A stretch of 5,980 bases of DNA from Selenomonas sp. (GCA_015265235.1 JABZYJ010000114.1:1-5980), one strand, 5' to 3'; positions 1 through 5,879 are shown, numbered from the stretch's first letter. The notes: generated by a model from the sequence alone, not told the origin. A program made the numbers and translations.

Positions 1-155
1 TTACCCCACTGATCACGATGTTCTGTTTTCTCGTACTGTGTTTCATGGCCAACGACTTCTGTGCGGACAATCGTTCCCGTACTATGTCCTTTTTTATATA
101 ACAAAGGCACACGTGAAATATTGTCACTTCCACATACCGGACAAACATAAGACAT
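1..155 (-). CDS. Small zinc-ribbon protein, N-terminal part only (gene continues off the left edge)
   Basis: Reading leftward from ATG at 153-155 gives 51 uninterrupted codons, still open at the window edge. The protein begins MSYVCPVCGSDN, with a Cys-x-x-Cys-Gly knuckle at residues 5-9, as in zinc-ribbon N-termini. His24, His37 and His46 follow, but no second CxxC is visible, so the other metal ligands may lie beyond the edge. The rest is polar and charged, with no signal peptide or membrane segment. A purine-rich stretch (AGAAAGAAG) precedes the ATG and could act as a ribosome binding site. By hand count 65 of 155 bases (about 42%) are G or C, against about 55% in a sampled part of hemC. 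It starts 57 bp after the cobA-hemD stop with no clear terminator between, so read-through is possible. I do not recognise the family. DNA- or RNA-associated roles are common for zinc ribbons, but nothing here proves one. Confidence 0.7.
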   Translation of the reverse strand, partial: MSYVCPVCGSDNISRVPLLYKKGHSTGTIVRTEVVGHETQYEKTEHRDQWG

Positions 156-166
156 AAAAACACTTC

Positions 167-180
167 TTTCTCTTGAGAAA
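167..180. repeat. Short inverted repeat before the zinc-ribbon gene
   Basis: Six-base arms (TTTCTC at 167-172, GAGAAA at 175-180) flank a 2-bp centre. As RNA it could form at most a 5-bp, AU-rich stem, and its minus-strand 3' arm runs into the purine-rich stretch that would serve as ribosome binding site for the gene starting at 155. It is too weak for a terminator. A mild effect on translation is possible, but chance is equally likely. Confidence 0.25.
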
Positions 181-212
181 CGCGCCAAGACTATCGTACA
201 AAAATACAGCCA

Positions 213-1742
213 TTACACACAATCATCACAGCCGTTTTTTATTGCCGTGATAAGCCCGTCGATTGTGTATGTCCCAGCAACGATATATGGATCAAGTCCA
301 AATTGTTTTACTGTCTCCGCCGTTACCGGTCCAATGCAGGCAATCTTCGTGTGCTGCAGCGGTGTAATATTGCCGAGCATGCGCACGAGATTCTTGACGG
401 TTGAGGAGCTGGTAAATGTAACGTAGTCAAACGCACCGTCCATCATCTGGGCGGCGAGCTCTTCCCCATGTTCTGTCTCAGGTACTGTCTCATAGGCTGC
501 GACAACATCGACGGTCGCCCCATGTGCACTCAAGGACGCAGGAAGAACGTCGCGTGCCTCCTGTGCGCGCGGCAGGAGGATATGGGCACGCGGCGGCAGA
601 ATCGGACGGAGCGCATCCACGACTGCCTCTGCGCGGAACTCTTGCGGCACAATATCTGCCTCGATCCCGTAGGTGCGCAGACGATCCCGTGTCGCCGTAC
701 CGATGGCAGCAATTTTAGCATAGCCGAGCGCGCGCGTATCCATTCCTGCGTGATGAAGTCGCGCAAAGAAATGCTCCACACCGTTGACACTGGTAAAGAT
801 CACCCAGTGATAGTCCTGCAGTTTTCCGATGGCAGAATCCAGTCCCGCGTACGAATCGGACGGCGGAACAATGCGAATTACCGGTGTCTCGACGCAGGAT
901 GCACCAAGTGCCGTCAGTTTCTCCGTCAATGCCGATGCCTGAGCACGCGCGCGTGTGACAAGAATGCGTTTTCCAAAAAGAGGACGGAACTCTCTGCGGT
1001 CGAACCAGCGCAGACGATCTCGCAGACGCACCACATCCCCCACAATGAAGATCGCGGGCGGTCGTATCCCATCACGACGCACCATCTCAGCCGCCTCACC
1101 GACCGTTGTTACGTACGTCTCCTGATCGGCACGCGTTCCCCATCGGATAAGTGCTGCCGGAGTATCTGCGGGACGCCCATTCTCGATCAAATTTTTCGTG
1201 ATCTCAGGAAGATTTGCCACGCCCATCAGAAAGATCAGTGTATCCACACCTGTTGCGAGATGCTGCCAGCGGACGTGAGACTCAGGTTTCGTCGGATCCT
1301 CGTGCCCCGTGACCACGGCAAAGGAAACCGCAACACCTCGATGTGTCACAGGAATACCGGCATAGGCCGGCACGCTGATCGCGGAGGTGACACCGGGCAG
1401 GATCTCAAAGGGTACTCCACGTTCCAGCAAAACGAGAGCCTCCTCCCCACCGCGGCCAAAGACGAACGGATCTCCGCCCTTCAGACGAACGACCGTCTTT
1501 CCCTCCTCCGCCTTGTCTGCGAGCAGGGCATTGATCTCCTCCTGTCGCATTGTATGATGGCAGGACTGCTTGCCGACATAGATCCGCTCTGCTGCCTCAG
1601 GCACATAGGAGAGAATACTCTCATCGGCAAGATGGTCATAGACAACAACATCCGCCCGTTTCAGGCACTGCATCGCCCCCACGGTCAAAAGGCGCGGATC
1701 TCCGGGACCCGCGCCAACAAGAAACACCATTCCGTTCTTCAT
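213..1742 (-). CDS. cobA-hemD: Fused uroporphyrinogen-III C-methyltransferase / uroporphyrinogen-III synthase
   Basis: A bifunctional cytosolic enzyme of 509 residues. Residues 1-245 are a SAM-dependent uroporphyrinogen-III methyltransferase (SUMT/CobA), which makes precorrin-2. Its SAM-site motif VGAGPGDP is at 9-16, RLKGGDPFVFGRGGEE at 86-101, PGVTSA at 116-121, GIPVTHRG at 129-136 and TGH at 145-147. Residues about 256-509 are uroporphyrinogen-III synthase (HemD), which closes hydroxymethylbilane into uroporphyrinogen III. Its typical patches are FTSVNGV (316-322), AIGTAT (346-351), PRAQEARDVLP (391-401), AYETVP (416-421) and FTSSST (443-448). The fusion channels the HemC product through two consecutive steps towards siroheme or cobalamin. 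ATG at 1740-1742 overlaps the hemC TGA as ATGA, indicating translational coupling; the local ribosome binding site is weak (TTGGAATTACAGC before ATG). An internal ATG at codon 5 is possible but less well placed. Both domains look full length. The C-terminus ends in CDDCV. Confidence 0.96.
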   Translation of the reverse strand: MKNGMVFLVGAGPGDPRLLTVGAMQCLKRADVVVYDHLADESILSYVPEAAERIYVGKQSCHHTMRQEEINALLADKAEEGKTVVRLKGGDPFVFGRGGEEALVLLERGVPFEILPGVTSAISVPAYAGIPVTHRGVAVSFAVVTGHEDPTKPESHVRWQHLATGVDTLIFLMGVANLPEITKNLIENGRPADTPAALIRWGTRADQETYVTTVGEAAEMVRRDGIRPPAIFIVGDVVRLRDRLRWFDRREFRPLFGKRILVTRARAQASALTEKLTALGASCVETPVIRIVPPSDSYAGLDSAIGKLQDYHWVIFTSVNGVEHFFARLHHAGMDTRALGYAKIAAIGTATRDRLRTYGIEADIVPQEFRAEAVVDALRPILPPRAHILLPRAQEARDVLPASLSAHGATVDVVAAYETVPETEHGEELAAQMMDGAFDYVTFTSSSTVKNLVRMLGNITPLQHTKIACIGPVTAETVKQFGLDPYIVAGTYTIDGLITAIKNGCDDCV

Positions 1743-2674
1743 GCTGTAATTCCAATCTCTTTCAAAATCTCACGTCCGCCGGCATCGAGGAGCTCCTCGG
1801 CAAGAGCAGTTCCAATAGCCTCAGCCTGCTCGCCTGCTCCGTGTGCATCGGAGCGGCAGATACGCTGTCCATCGACCGAAGCAATCATCGCATCAATGGA
1901 AATCTGACCATCGGCATCGACTTCAGCGTAGACCCCGACAGGGATCTGACAGCCGCCCTCAACGCGACGCAGGAAAGCGCGCTCTGCCTGTGCCGCCGTC
2001 GTCATCCCCGCATCACGCAAGAACTCAATGGCGGAAAGAATCGCGGCATCCCCAACGCGGCATTCAATGGCAAGTGCGCCCTGCCCAACCGCAGGAAGCA
2101 TCACAGAGCGCGGCAAAATGCTGCGGATACGACGTTCAAAGCCGAGTCGCTTTAGTCCTGCCGCCGCAAGCACAATCGCATCGAACTCCCCCGCGTCGAG
2201 CTTGGCAAGACGTGTATTGACATTTCCGCGCAGATCACAGATCGTTAGATCGGGCCGCACAGCGAGGAGTTGTGCGCGGCGGCGCAGACTCGACGTTCCC
2301 ACGCGTGCCCCGACAGGCAAATCCTCCACCGCAGCGTAGTGTGCACTGACAAAAGCATCACCGGGATCGAGCCGTGTTGTAATCGCACCGATGACCAGTC
2401 CGTCGGGAACCTCCGTCGGCATATCCTTCAGACTATGCACGGCAAGATCGACTGCACCGTCCAGCATCGCCTGCTCGAGTTCCTTCGTAAAGAGCCCCTT
2501 GCCGCCGATTTTGGCGAGCGGTGCATCTAGGATACGATCTCCCTTCGTCGTCAGTTCACGCAGCTCCACGCAGTAGGATGGATGCTCCTTTTTAATGGCC
2601 TCCGCCACATAGCTCGCCTGCCAGAGAGCCAACTTGCTCGCTCGTGTACCGATAGTGATTGTGCCGCTGTTCAC
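1739..2674 (-). CDS. hemC: Hydroxymethylbilane synthase (porphobilinogen deaminase)
   Basis: Joins four porphobilinogen molecules into the linear tetrapyrrole hydroxymethylbilane, in the cytosol. The N-terminus reads TITIGTRASKLALWQ, the family signature. With the chosen start, AVHSLKDMPT puts the catalytic aspartate at residue 84, and RRVEGGCQIPVG puts the cysteine that holds the dipyrromethane cofactor at 242; both match the E. coli numbers. The porphyrin-contacting TSSLRRRAQL and LRGNVNTRL blocks are also present. Length is 311 residues (E. coli 313). The start is GTG at 2672-2674, with AGGA four bases upstream and GGGAGA further off. An in-frame ATG at 2696-2698 would add eight residues but has no ribosome binding site. 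No usable start exists beyond the hemA stop, so an overlap with hemA of about 83 bp is unavoidable. The TGA stop overlaps the cobA-hemD ATG. Confidence 0.96.
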   Translation of the reverse strand: MNSGTITIGTRASKLALWQASYVAEAIKKEHPSYCVELRELTTKGDRILDAPLAKIGGKGLFTKELEQAMLDGAVDLAVHSLKDMPTEVPDGLVIGAITTRLDPGDAFVSAHYAAVEDLPVGARVGTSSLRRRAQLLAVRPDLTICDLRGNVNTRLAKLDAGEFDAIVLAAAGLKRLGFERRIRSILPRSVMLPAVGQGALAIECRVGDAAILSAIEFLRDAGMTTAAQAERAFLRRVEGGCQIPVGVYAEVDADGQISIDAMIASVDGQRICRSDAHGAGEQAEAIGTALAEELLDAGGREILKEIGITA

Positions 2675-3953
2675 TGGTTCCTGTCTCTCCCATCGCATCT
2701 AACTTAAAAAGAGAACGCATTGCTTCGATGTAAAATGCCTCATCCTTGGTTCCCGCAGATGACCGCAGCTTCATCATCGGGATGCGCAGTATCTTTCGCA
2801 CAATCATGCGGCTCATGTGCTCAACCTGACGGCCTTCCTCCTCCGAGAGATCGGGCAGCTTCGCACTCACGCGCTTGATCTCTCGCGCGCGAATACGCTC
2901 GCATCGACCTGAGAGCAGTGCCATAAGCGGCTGAAACGAAAGATATTTAAAGCGTTCCTGCAGAGCCGTAACCTCCTCTGCAACAATCTTCTGCGCCTTG
3001 ACTGCCTCTGCTTGCCGCTCTCCCATGTGCTCATCCACCACTGCCTCGAGTGCGTCAATATTATAGAGCTCAATTCCCTTGATCCCCGCAACATCGGGGT
3101 CAACATCACGCGGAACGGCAATATCGATAAAGAAGATCTTGCGTCCCTGACGGCGCGTCATGAGACGGCGCGCCTCCCATGCCTTGATGACATAGTGCGG
3201 CGCCCCAGTCGATGTAACGACAACATCGACATGGGTCGCATAGTCCATTGCACGATCAAAGGGGATGGCTTCTCCGCCGATGCGCTCAGCAAGAACCTGT
3301 GCGCGTTCAATGTGACGGTTGGCAACATAGATCGTCTCGATCCCGTGCGCACGTAGATGCTCCGCTGTCAGCTCCGCCATCTTTCCCGCACCGAAGATCA
3401 GCGCACCGCAGCCCCCAAGACCGCCCAGCGACGCCGCAGCAAGCTCGACAGCAGCATAGCTCACCGACACAGAACGGTAAGCGATGCGCGTTTCCGTCCG
3501 TACACGTTTTCCCATGGCGATCGCACGATGGAAGAGCAGATTGAGTACCGTTCCGGTCACCCCTGCCTCTCGTGCCAGCGCATACGCCTCCTTCACCTGT
3601 GAGAGAATCTGTCCCTCACCGAGTACCAGCGAGTCGAGACTTGACGCCACGCGAAAGAGATGCTCAATCGCCGCATTGTCAGTGTACGTATAGAGATACG
3701 CATCCAGATCATCTCCGCCCTGCGCCAGATCATGCAGGAACTGCCGCACGGAGCGCTCCCCCTCCGCGAGATCCTCCACTGCAGCGTAGAGCTCCGTTCG
3801 GTTGCAGGTAGACAGAACCACAAGCCCGCTCACCCCGTCGTAGTCGCCTAGGTTTTGGAGCCCCGTGCGCAGCTCCTCGCGCGAGAACGAAACCCGCTCA
3901 CGTACATCAATCGGTGCAGTCCGATGATTGAGCCCCAAAGTCAAGAGCCGCAT
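2592..3953 (-). CDS. hemA: Glutamyl-tRNA reductase
   Basis: NADPH-dependent reduction of glutamyl-tRNA(Glu) to glutamate-1-semialdehyde, the committed and usually regulated step of the C5 route to 5-aminolevulinate. Starting at ATG 3951-3953 the protein begins MRLLTLGLNHRTAP, like the family, and the catalytic cysteine falls at residue 50 in STCNRTELY (48-56), as expected. Other signatures are LGEGQILSQVKEAY (111-124), the Rossmann NADPH loop GAGKMAE (188-194) and IDIAVPRDVDP (276-286), followed by the helical dimerisation domain. Length is 453 residues. The family-typical end, LFKLD, is at 415-419, leaving a tail of about 34 residues ending CGGGH, most of it encoded over the start of hemC. 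An upstream ATG at 3987-3989 would add 12 residues but has no ribosome binding site; the chosen ATG has AGAGG, though 12 bases away. The first 47 bp overlap the precorrin-2 dehydrogenase gene, suggesting coupling. Confidence 0.96.
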   Translation of the reverse strand: MRLLTLGLNHRTAPIDVRERVSFSREELRTGLQNLGDYDGVSGLVVLSTCNRTELYAAVEDLAEGERSVRQFLHDLAQGGDDLDAYLYTYTDNAAIEHLFRVASSLDSLVLGEGQILSQVKEAYALAREAGVTGTVLNLLFHRAIAMGKRVRTETRIAYRSVSVSYAAVELAAASLGGLGGCGALIFGAGKMAELTAEHLRAHGIETIYVANRHIERAQVLAERIGGEAIPFDRAMDYATHVDVVVTSTGAPHYVIKAWEARRLMTRRQGRKIFFIDIAVPRDVDPDVAGIKGIELYNIDALEAVVDEHMGERQAEAVKAQKIVAEEVTALQERFKYLSFQPLMALLSGRCERIRAREIKRVSAKLPDLSEEEGRQVEHMSRMIVRKILRIPMMKLRSSAGTKDEAFYIEAMRSLFKLDAMGETGTSEQRHNHYRYTSEQVGSLAGELCGGGH

Positions 3954-4569
3954 TCCGTAGTTCAACCTCTGCTTTCTCCATCGCACCATGACGAACCATG
4001 GTCAAAATATCGGGGCGCAGTGCCGTATGCCAAAAGCGCGTGCGTGCACTGCTCGACGAGATACACTCCTGAAGTTCCACCCGCAGACAGGAGACACGCT
4101 CCAGCCACATTCCAAAGGCAGGCGGATACATCTCCTCCAGTTCCATCCGTATCGCACGCGAGAGCGCCGGACTGCCGCCTGCGGTCGAGACGGACAGTAT
4201 CAGCTCTCCACGGCGTATCGAGGCAGGCACCTGAAACGTTGAAGCCGCAGGATCATCAATAACGTTGACGGGAATCCCCCTGCGTTTTGCCTCTGCAGCC
4301 ACAGCCGCATTGACCTCGCGCAGATCCGTCGCCGCATAGACGAGAAACGCACCTTCGAGCATCCCGTCCGCATAGTAGGCCTGCTTCCAACATAACCTGC
4401 CTGCCGCAGCATGCTCCTGCAGCACCGCTGTGATTTTCGGTGCGATTACACAGATGGATGTCTCCGTACCCGCAGAAAGAATGCTGCGTACTTTACGCTC
4501 CGCCACCTTTCCGCCGCCAACAAGGATAAGAGAGCGTCCGCTCAGATCGACATTCAGCGGATACAGCAC
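3907..4569 (-). CDS. sirC: Precorrin-2 dehydrogenase (possibly also sirohydrochlorin ferrochelatase), Met8/SirC/CysG-N family
   Basis: NAD-dependent oxidation of precorrin-2 to sirohydrochlorin, on the way to siroheme or cobalamin; some relatives (Met8p, CysG) also insert iron. The chosen start gives MLYPLNVDLSGRSLILVGGG, typical for the family. The NAD-binding glycine loop VGGGKVAERK is at 17-26, AATDLREVN at 79-87, NVIDDP at 102-107 (holding the aspartate that is catalytic in Met8p) and STAGGSPALSR at 128-138. After this is a weakly conserved helical C-terminal segment. Length of 220 residues fits. The start is GTG at 4567-4569, eight bases after AGGAG. A GTG at 4576-4578 would add three residues but lies against the ribosome binding site itself. 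It is the first gene of the tetrapyrrole operon and overlaps hemA by 47 bp. Whether it has chelatase activity cannot be told from sequence; B. megaterium SirC lacks it. Confidence 0.92.
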   Translation of the reverse strand: MLYPLNVDLSGRSLILVGGGKVAERKVRSILSAGTETSICVIAPKITAVLQEHAAAGRLCWKQAYYADGMLEGAFLVYAATDLREVNAAVAAEAKRRGIPVNVIDDPAASTFQVPASIRRGELILSVSTAGGSPALSRAIRMELEEMYPPAFGMWLERVSCLRVELQECISSSSARTRFWHTALRPDILTMVRHGAMEKAEVELRNAALDFGAQSSDCTD

Positions 4570-4577
4570 GCACCTCA

Positions 4578-4586
4578 CTCCTCTTC
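4578..4586 (-). promoter_or_regulatory. Ribosome binding site deciding the precorrin-2 dehydrogenase start
   Basis: GAAGAGGAG on the minus strand lies eight bases before GTG 4567-4569 and directly against the other in-frame GTG at 4576-4578. The spacing favours the internal GTG as the true start. Confidence 0.65.
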
Positions 4587-4613
4587 ATCGTACGAGTTTT
4601 TGCCCACAGAAAC

Positions 4614-4628
4614 ATGAATCCTATTCAT
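4614..4628. promoter_or_regulatory. Candidate operator palindrome at the tetrapyrrole operon transcription start
   Basis: ATGAAT, three bases (CCT), then ATTCAT: a perfect 6-3-6 inverted repeat beginning right where transcription from the TATAAT box at 4636-4641 should start (about 4629-4630). A dimeric repressor bound here would block the promoter. It does not clearly match the Fur or PerR consensus. The position is suggestive, but the factor is unknown and chance cannot be excluded in AT-rich DNA. Confidence 0.4.
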
Positions 4629-4664
4629 ATTCGATATTATACCGCATACAGGAATGAAAAAAAA
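4629..4664 (-). promoter_or_regulatory. Candidate promoter of the tetrapyrrole operon
   Basis: A perfect -10 hexamer, TATAAT, reads on the minus strand at 4636-4641. At the 17-bp spacing the -35 position (4659-4664) is only the T-run of the surE terminator, a poor match to TTGACA, and there is no extended -10 TG. The leader to the first gene would be about 60 nt. It sits in the only sizeable gap before the four overlapping hem genes, so it most likely serves all of them. The missing -35 may mean an activator is needed. Confidence 0.6.
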
Positions 4665-4691
4665 GAGGAGAAGTCCGAATCTCCTCTCTTT
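4657..4691 (-). terminator. Intrinsic terminator of surE
   Basis: On the minus strand AAAGAGAGGAG (from 4691) pairs with CTCCTCT (4664-4670) and the following Ts around a loop of about 10 bases. Eight consecutive Ts follow (4657-4664). It begins 19 bp after the surE stop and separates surE from the tetrapyrrole operon. On the plus strand the hairpin is followed only by TTTATAG, so it is mainly a leftward terminator. Confidence 0.88.
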
Positions 4692-4710
4692 ATAGTGATT
4701 ATCAATGTAG

Positions 4711-5466
4711 TTATAGCAGCTCCCCTAGCTGGTGCAGCAGAGGATAGTCCGTCATATCCACGCCCAGCGGGGTCACTGCGATCAGCCCGTGCTCCACAGC
4801 ATAGATATCCGTTCCAACCCCCTTATCCGTATCAGATACCTCACCTGCCACCTTGTAATGCACGCGCCCCTCTTCCATCTCAATGCGCTCAAACGCATTT
4901 ACATAGTCGCGTCCACCCTGACGGCAGAACACAAAGCGAGGCTCATCTCCTGCCAGCTCCTTCGGAAAGTTGATATTCAACAAAAATGGCTGGTCTGCAG
5001 CGACAAGAACCTTTTCCATGAATGGGACAAAATAATCTGCCGCATCGGCAAATGAAAGACTGCTGCCGTCAAGCAGGGAAAGTGCAAACGATGGAATCCC
5101 GTGGAAATATCCTTCAAAGGCGGCACCGACCGTTCCCGAATAGATCACATCTGTCCCAAGATTTGAGCCGTGGTTGATGCCCGAGAGCACTACATCCGGC
5201 GGTTTCGACGCAATCGCATCCAGATAGAGCTTTGCGCAGTCCGTCGGCGTACCGTCAATCGCCCACGCCGCAATCCCAGCTGCTGGGTCAAAGGACGTAT
5301 CCTCTCGAACCTCGATGGCACGTCCGATTGTCAGTGCATGAGACGTACCGCTCTGCTGATGCATGGGAGCCGCAACCGTCACATTGTGTACTCCGGCCAA
5401 ACGGCGCGCCAGTATGCGGATCCCTTCTGCGGCGATCCCGTCATCGTTCAAAATCAGGATATTCAA
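4711..5466 (-). CDS. surE: SurE: metal-dependent 5'/3'-nucleotidase (survival protein)
   Basis: A cytosolic metal-dependent phosphatase acting on nucleoside 5'/3'-monophosphates, and in some species short polyphosphate, linked to stationary-phase survival. The protein begins (M)NILILNDDG with the metal-binding Asp8-Asp9 pair. Ser39 is in PMHQQSG (34-40), GTPTDC is at 72-77 and the metal-ligand asparagine is in SGINHGSN (95-102), all SurE hallmarks. Length is 251 residues, normal for the family. The start is TTG at 5464-5466, six bases after a strong AAGGGGAG; this places the NDDG motif exactly where the family has it. An ATG at 5548-5550 in the same frame would add 28 unconserved residues running through a hairpin and is rejected. 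It is a single-gene unit, with its own candidate promoter upstream and a strong terminator downstream, between the tRNA cluster and the tetrapyrrole operon. I see no functional link to heme synthesis. Confidence 0.95.
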   Translation of the reverse strand: MNILILNDDGIAAEGIRILARRLAGVHNVTVAAPMHQQSGTSHALTIGRAIEVREDTSFDPAAGIAAWAIDGTPTDCAKLYLDAIASKPPDVVLSGINHGSNLGTDVIYSGTVGAAFEGYFHGIPSFALSLLDGSSLSFADAADYFVPFMEKVLVAADQPFLLNINFPKELAGDEPRFVFCRQGGRDYVNAFERIEMEEGRVHYKVAGEVSDTDKGVGTDIYAVEHGLIAVTPLGVDMTDYPLLHQLGELL

Positions 5467-5472
5467 TGTCCG

Positions 5473-5480
5473 CTCCCCTT
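5473..5480 (-). promoter_or_regulatory. Strong ribosome binding site deciding the TTG start of surE
   Basis: AAGGGGAG on the minus strand stands six bases before TTG 5464-5466, supporting this rare start codon over the ATG 84 bp upstream. Confidence 0.8.
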
Positions 5481-5490
5481 CTCTCGTCTT

Positions 5491-5519
5491 GATATACGAA
5501 AGGCAGGTTGGTATGCCAA
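5491..5519 (-). promoter_or_regulatory. Candidate surE promoter overlapping a hairpin
   Basis: On the minus strand TTGGCA (5514-5519, five of six to the -35 consensus), a 17-bp spacer, then TATATC (5491-5496, four of six to the -10). Transcription would start about 20 bp before the surE ribosome binding site and TTG. The -35 box and part of the spacer lie within the inverted repeat at 5501-5526. Confidence 0.45.
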
Positions 5520-5526
5520 CCTGCCT
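5501..5526. repeat. Perfect 11-bp inverted repeat between the tRNA cluster and surE
   Basis: AGGCAGGTTGG at 5501-5511, a 4-bp centre (TATG), then its exact complement at 5516-5526. It follows the last tRNA by 28 bp in the direction of transcription, so it may terminate the tRNA transcript. The run after it on that strand is only TTTCG, which makes a weak terminator. Because it covers the candidate surE -35 box it could also be an operator. Both readings are inference. Confidence 0.6.
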
Positions 5527-5553
5527 AAAAACCGCATACGCGGATAACATTCA

Positions 5554-5629
<76 letters not shown>

Positions 5630-5645
5630 ATGATAAGTAAAGGAA

Positions 5646-5721
5646 TGGTGGCTCACCCGGGACTCGAACCCGGGACCCTCTGATTAAAAGTCAGATGCTC
5701 TACCAACTGAGCTAGTGAACC
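5646..5721 (-). tRNA. tRNA-Lys(TTT)
   Basis: A complete 76-nt cloverleaf. The acceptor stem GGTTCAC pairs with GTGAGCC, the D arm is GCTC/GAGC, the anticodon loop CTTTTAA has anticodon TTT at 5686-5688, and the T arm is CCGGG-TTCGAGT-CCCGG. The discriminator is A and CCA is encoded (5646-5648). It reads AAA (and AAG) codons. It closely resembles the adjacent Lys(CTT) gene, consistent with an old tandem duplication. Confidence 0.97.
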
Positions 5722-5761
5722 TTTATCAGCGCCACGTAACCCGCCAAAAAAGGGTATATTT

Positions 5762-5838
5762 TGGCTGGGGTAGTTGGATTCGAACCAACGGATGCGGGAG
5801 TCAAAGTCCCGTGCCTTAACCGACTTGGCTATACCCCA
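5762..5838 (-). tRNA. tRNA-Gln(TTG)
   Basis: A complete 77-nt cloverleaf. The acceptor stem TGGGGTA pairs with TACCCCA, the D arm is GCC/GGC, the anticodon loop CTTTGAC has anticodon TTG at 5802-5804, and the T arm is GTTGG-TTCGAAT-CCAAC. The discriminator is G and CCA is encoded (5762-5764). The U1-A72 pair is usual for bacterial tRNA-Gln. Confidence 0.97.
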
Positions 5839-5879
5839 ACTATCCACGGGCACACCGATCATGCGATCCGTATCCCCAA

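Noticed and set aside
193..222. Possible promoter for the zinc-ribbon gene (TTGTGT, 18 bp, TACGAT on the minus strand)
   Set aside because: Only 3 of 6 and 4 of 6 matches, and the -35 lies inside the end of cobA-hemD; chance is as likely.
225..251. 8-bp imperfect inverted repeat with a T-run in its loop at the end of cobA-hemD
   Set aside because: It lies within coding sequence and the T-run is in the loop, not after the stem, so it is not an intrinsic terminator on either strand.
468..1907. Long plus-strand open frame of 479 codons
   Set aside because: It lies opposite the strongly supported cobA-hemD and hemC genes, has cysteine- and arginine-rich sequence with no recognisable domain, and is a shadow of the minus-strand codon pattern.
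3855..4262. Plus-strand open frames across the hemA/precorrin-2 dehydrogenase junction
   Set aside because: They are opposite conserved minus-strand genes, with low-complexity Pro/Arg/Ser/His-rich translation, no motif and no convincing ribosome binding site.
4587..4628. Possible riboswitch in the leader of the tetrapyrrole operon
   Set aside because: The leader is only about 60 nt, far too short for a cobalamin or SAM riboswitch, and shows no conserved core that I recognise.
5722..5761. AT-rich spacer between tRNA-Gln and tRNA-Lys(TTT) with a run of six Ts on the minus strand
   Set aside because: The only stem available is about 4 bp and the T-run falls inside it; no terminator or promoter could be supported.
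5653..5862. 69-codon minus-strand open frame ending in SLAQLVEHLTFNQRVPGSSPG-like sequence
   Set aside because: It is translation of the tRNA-Gln and tRNA-Lys genes, a well-known type of false protein call.
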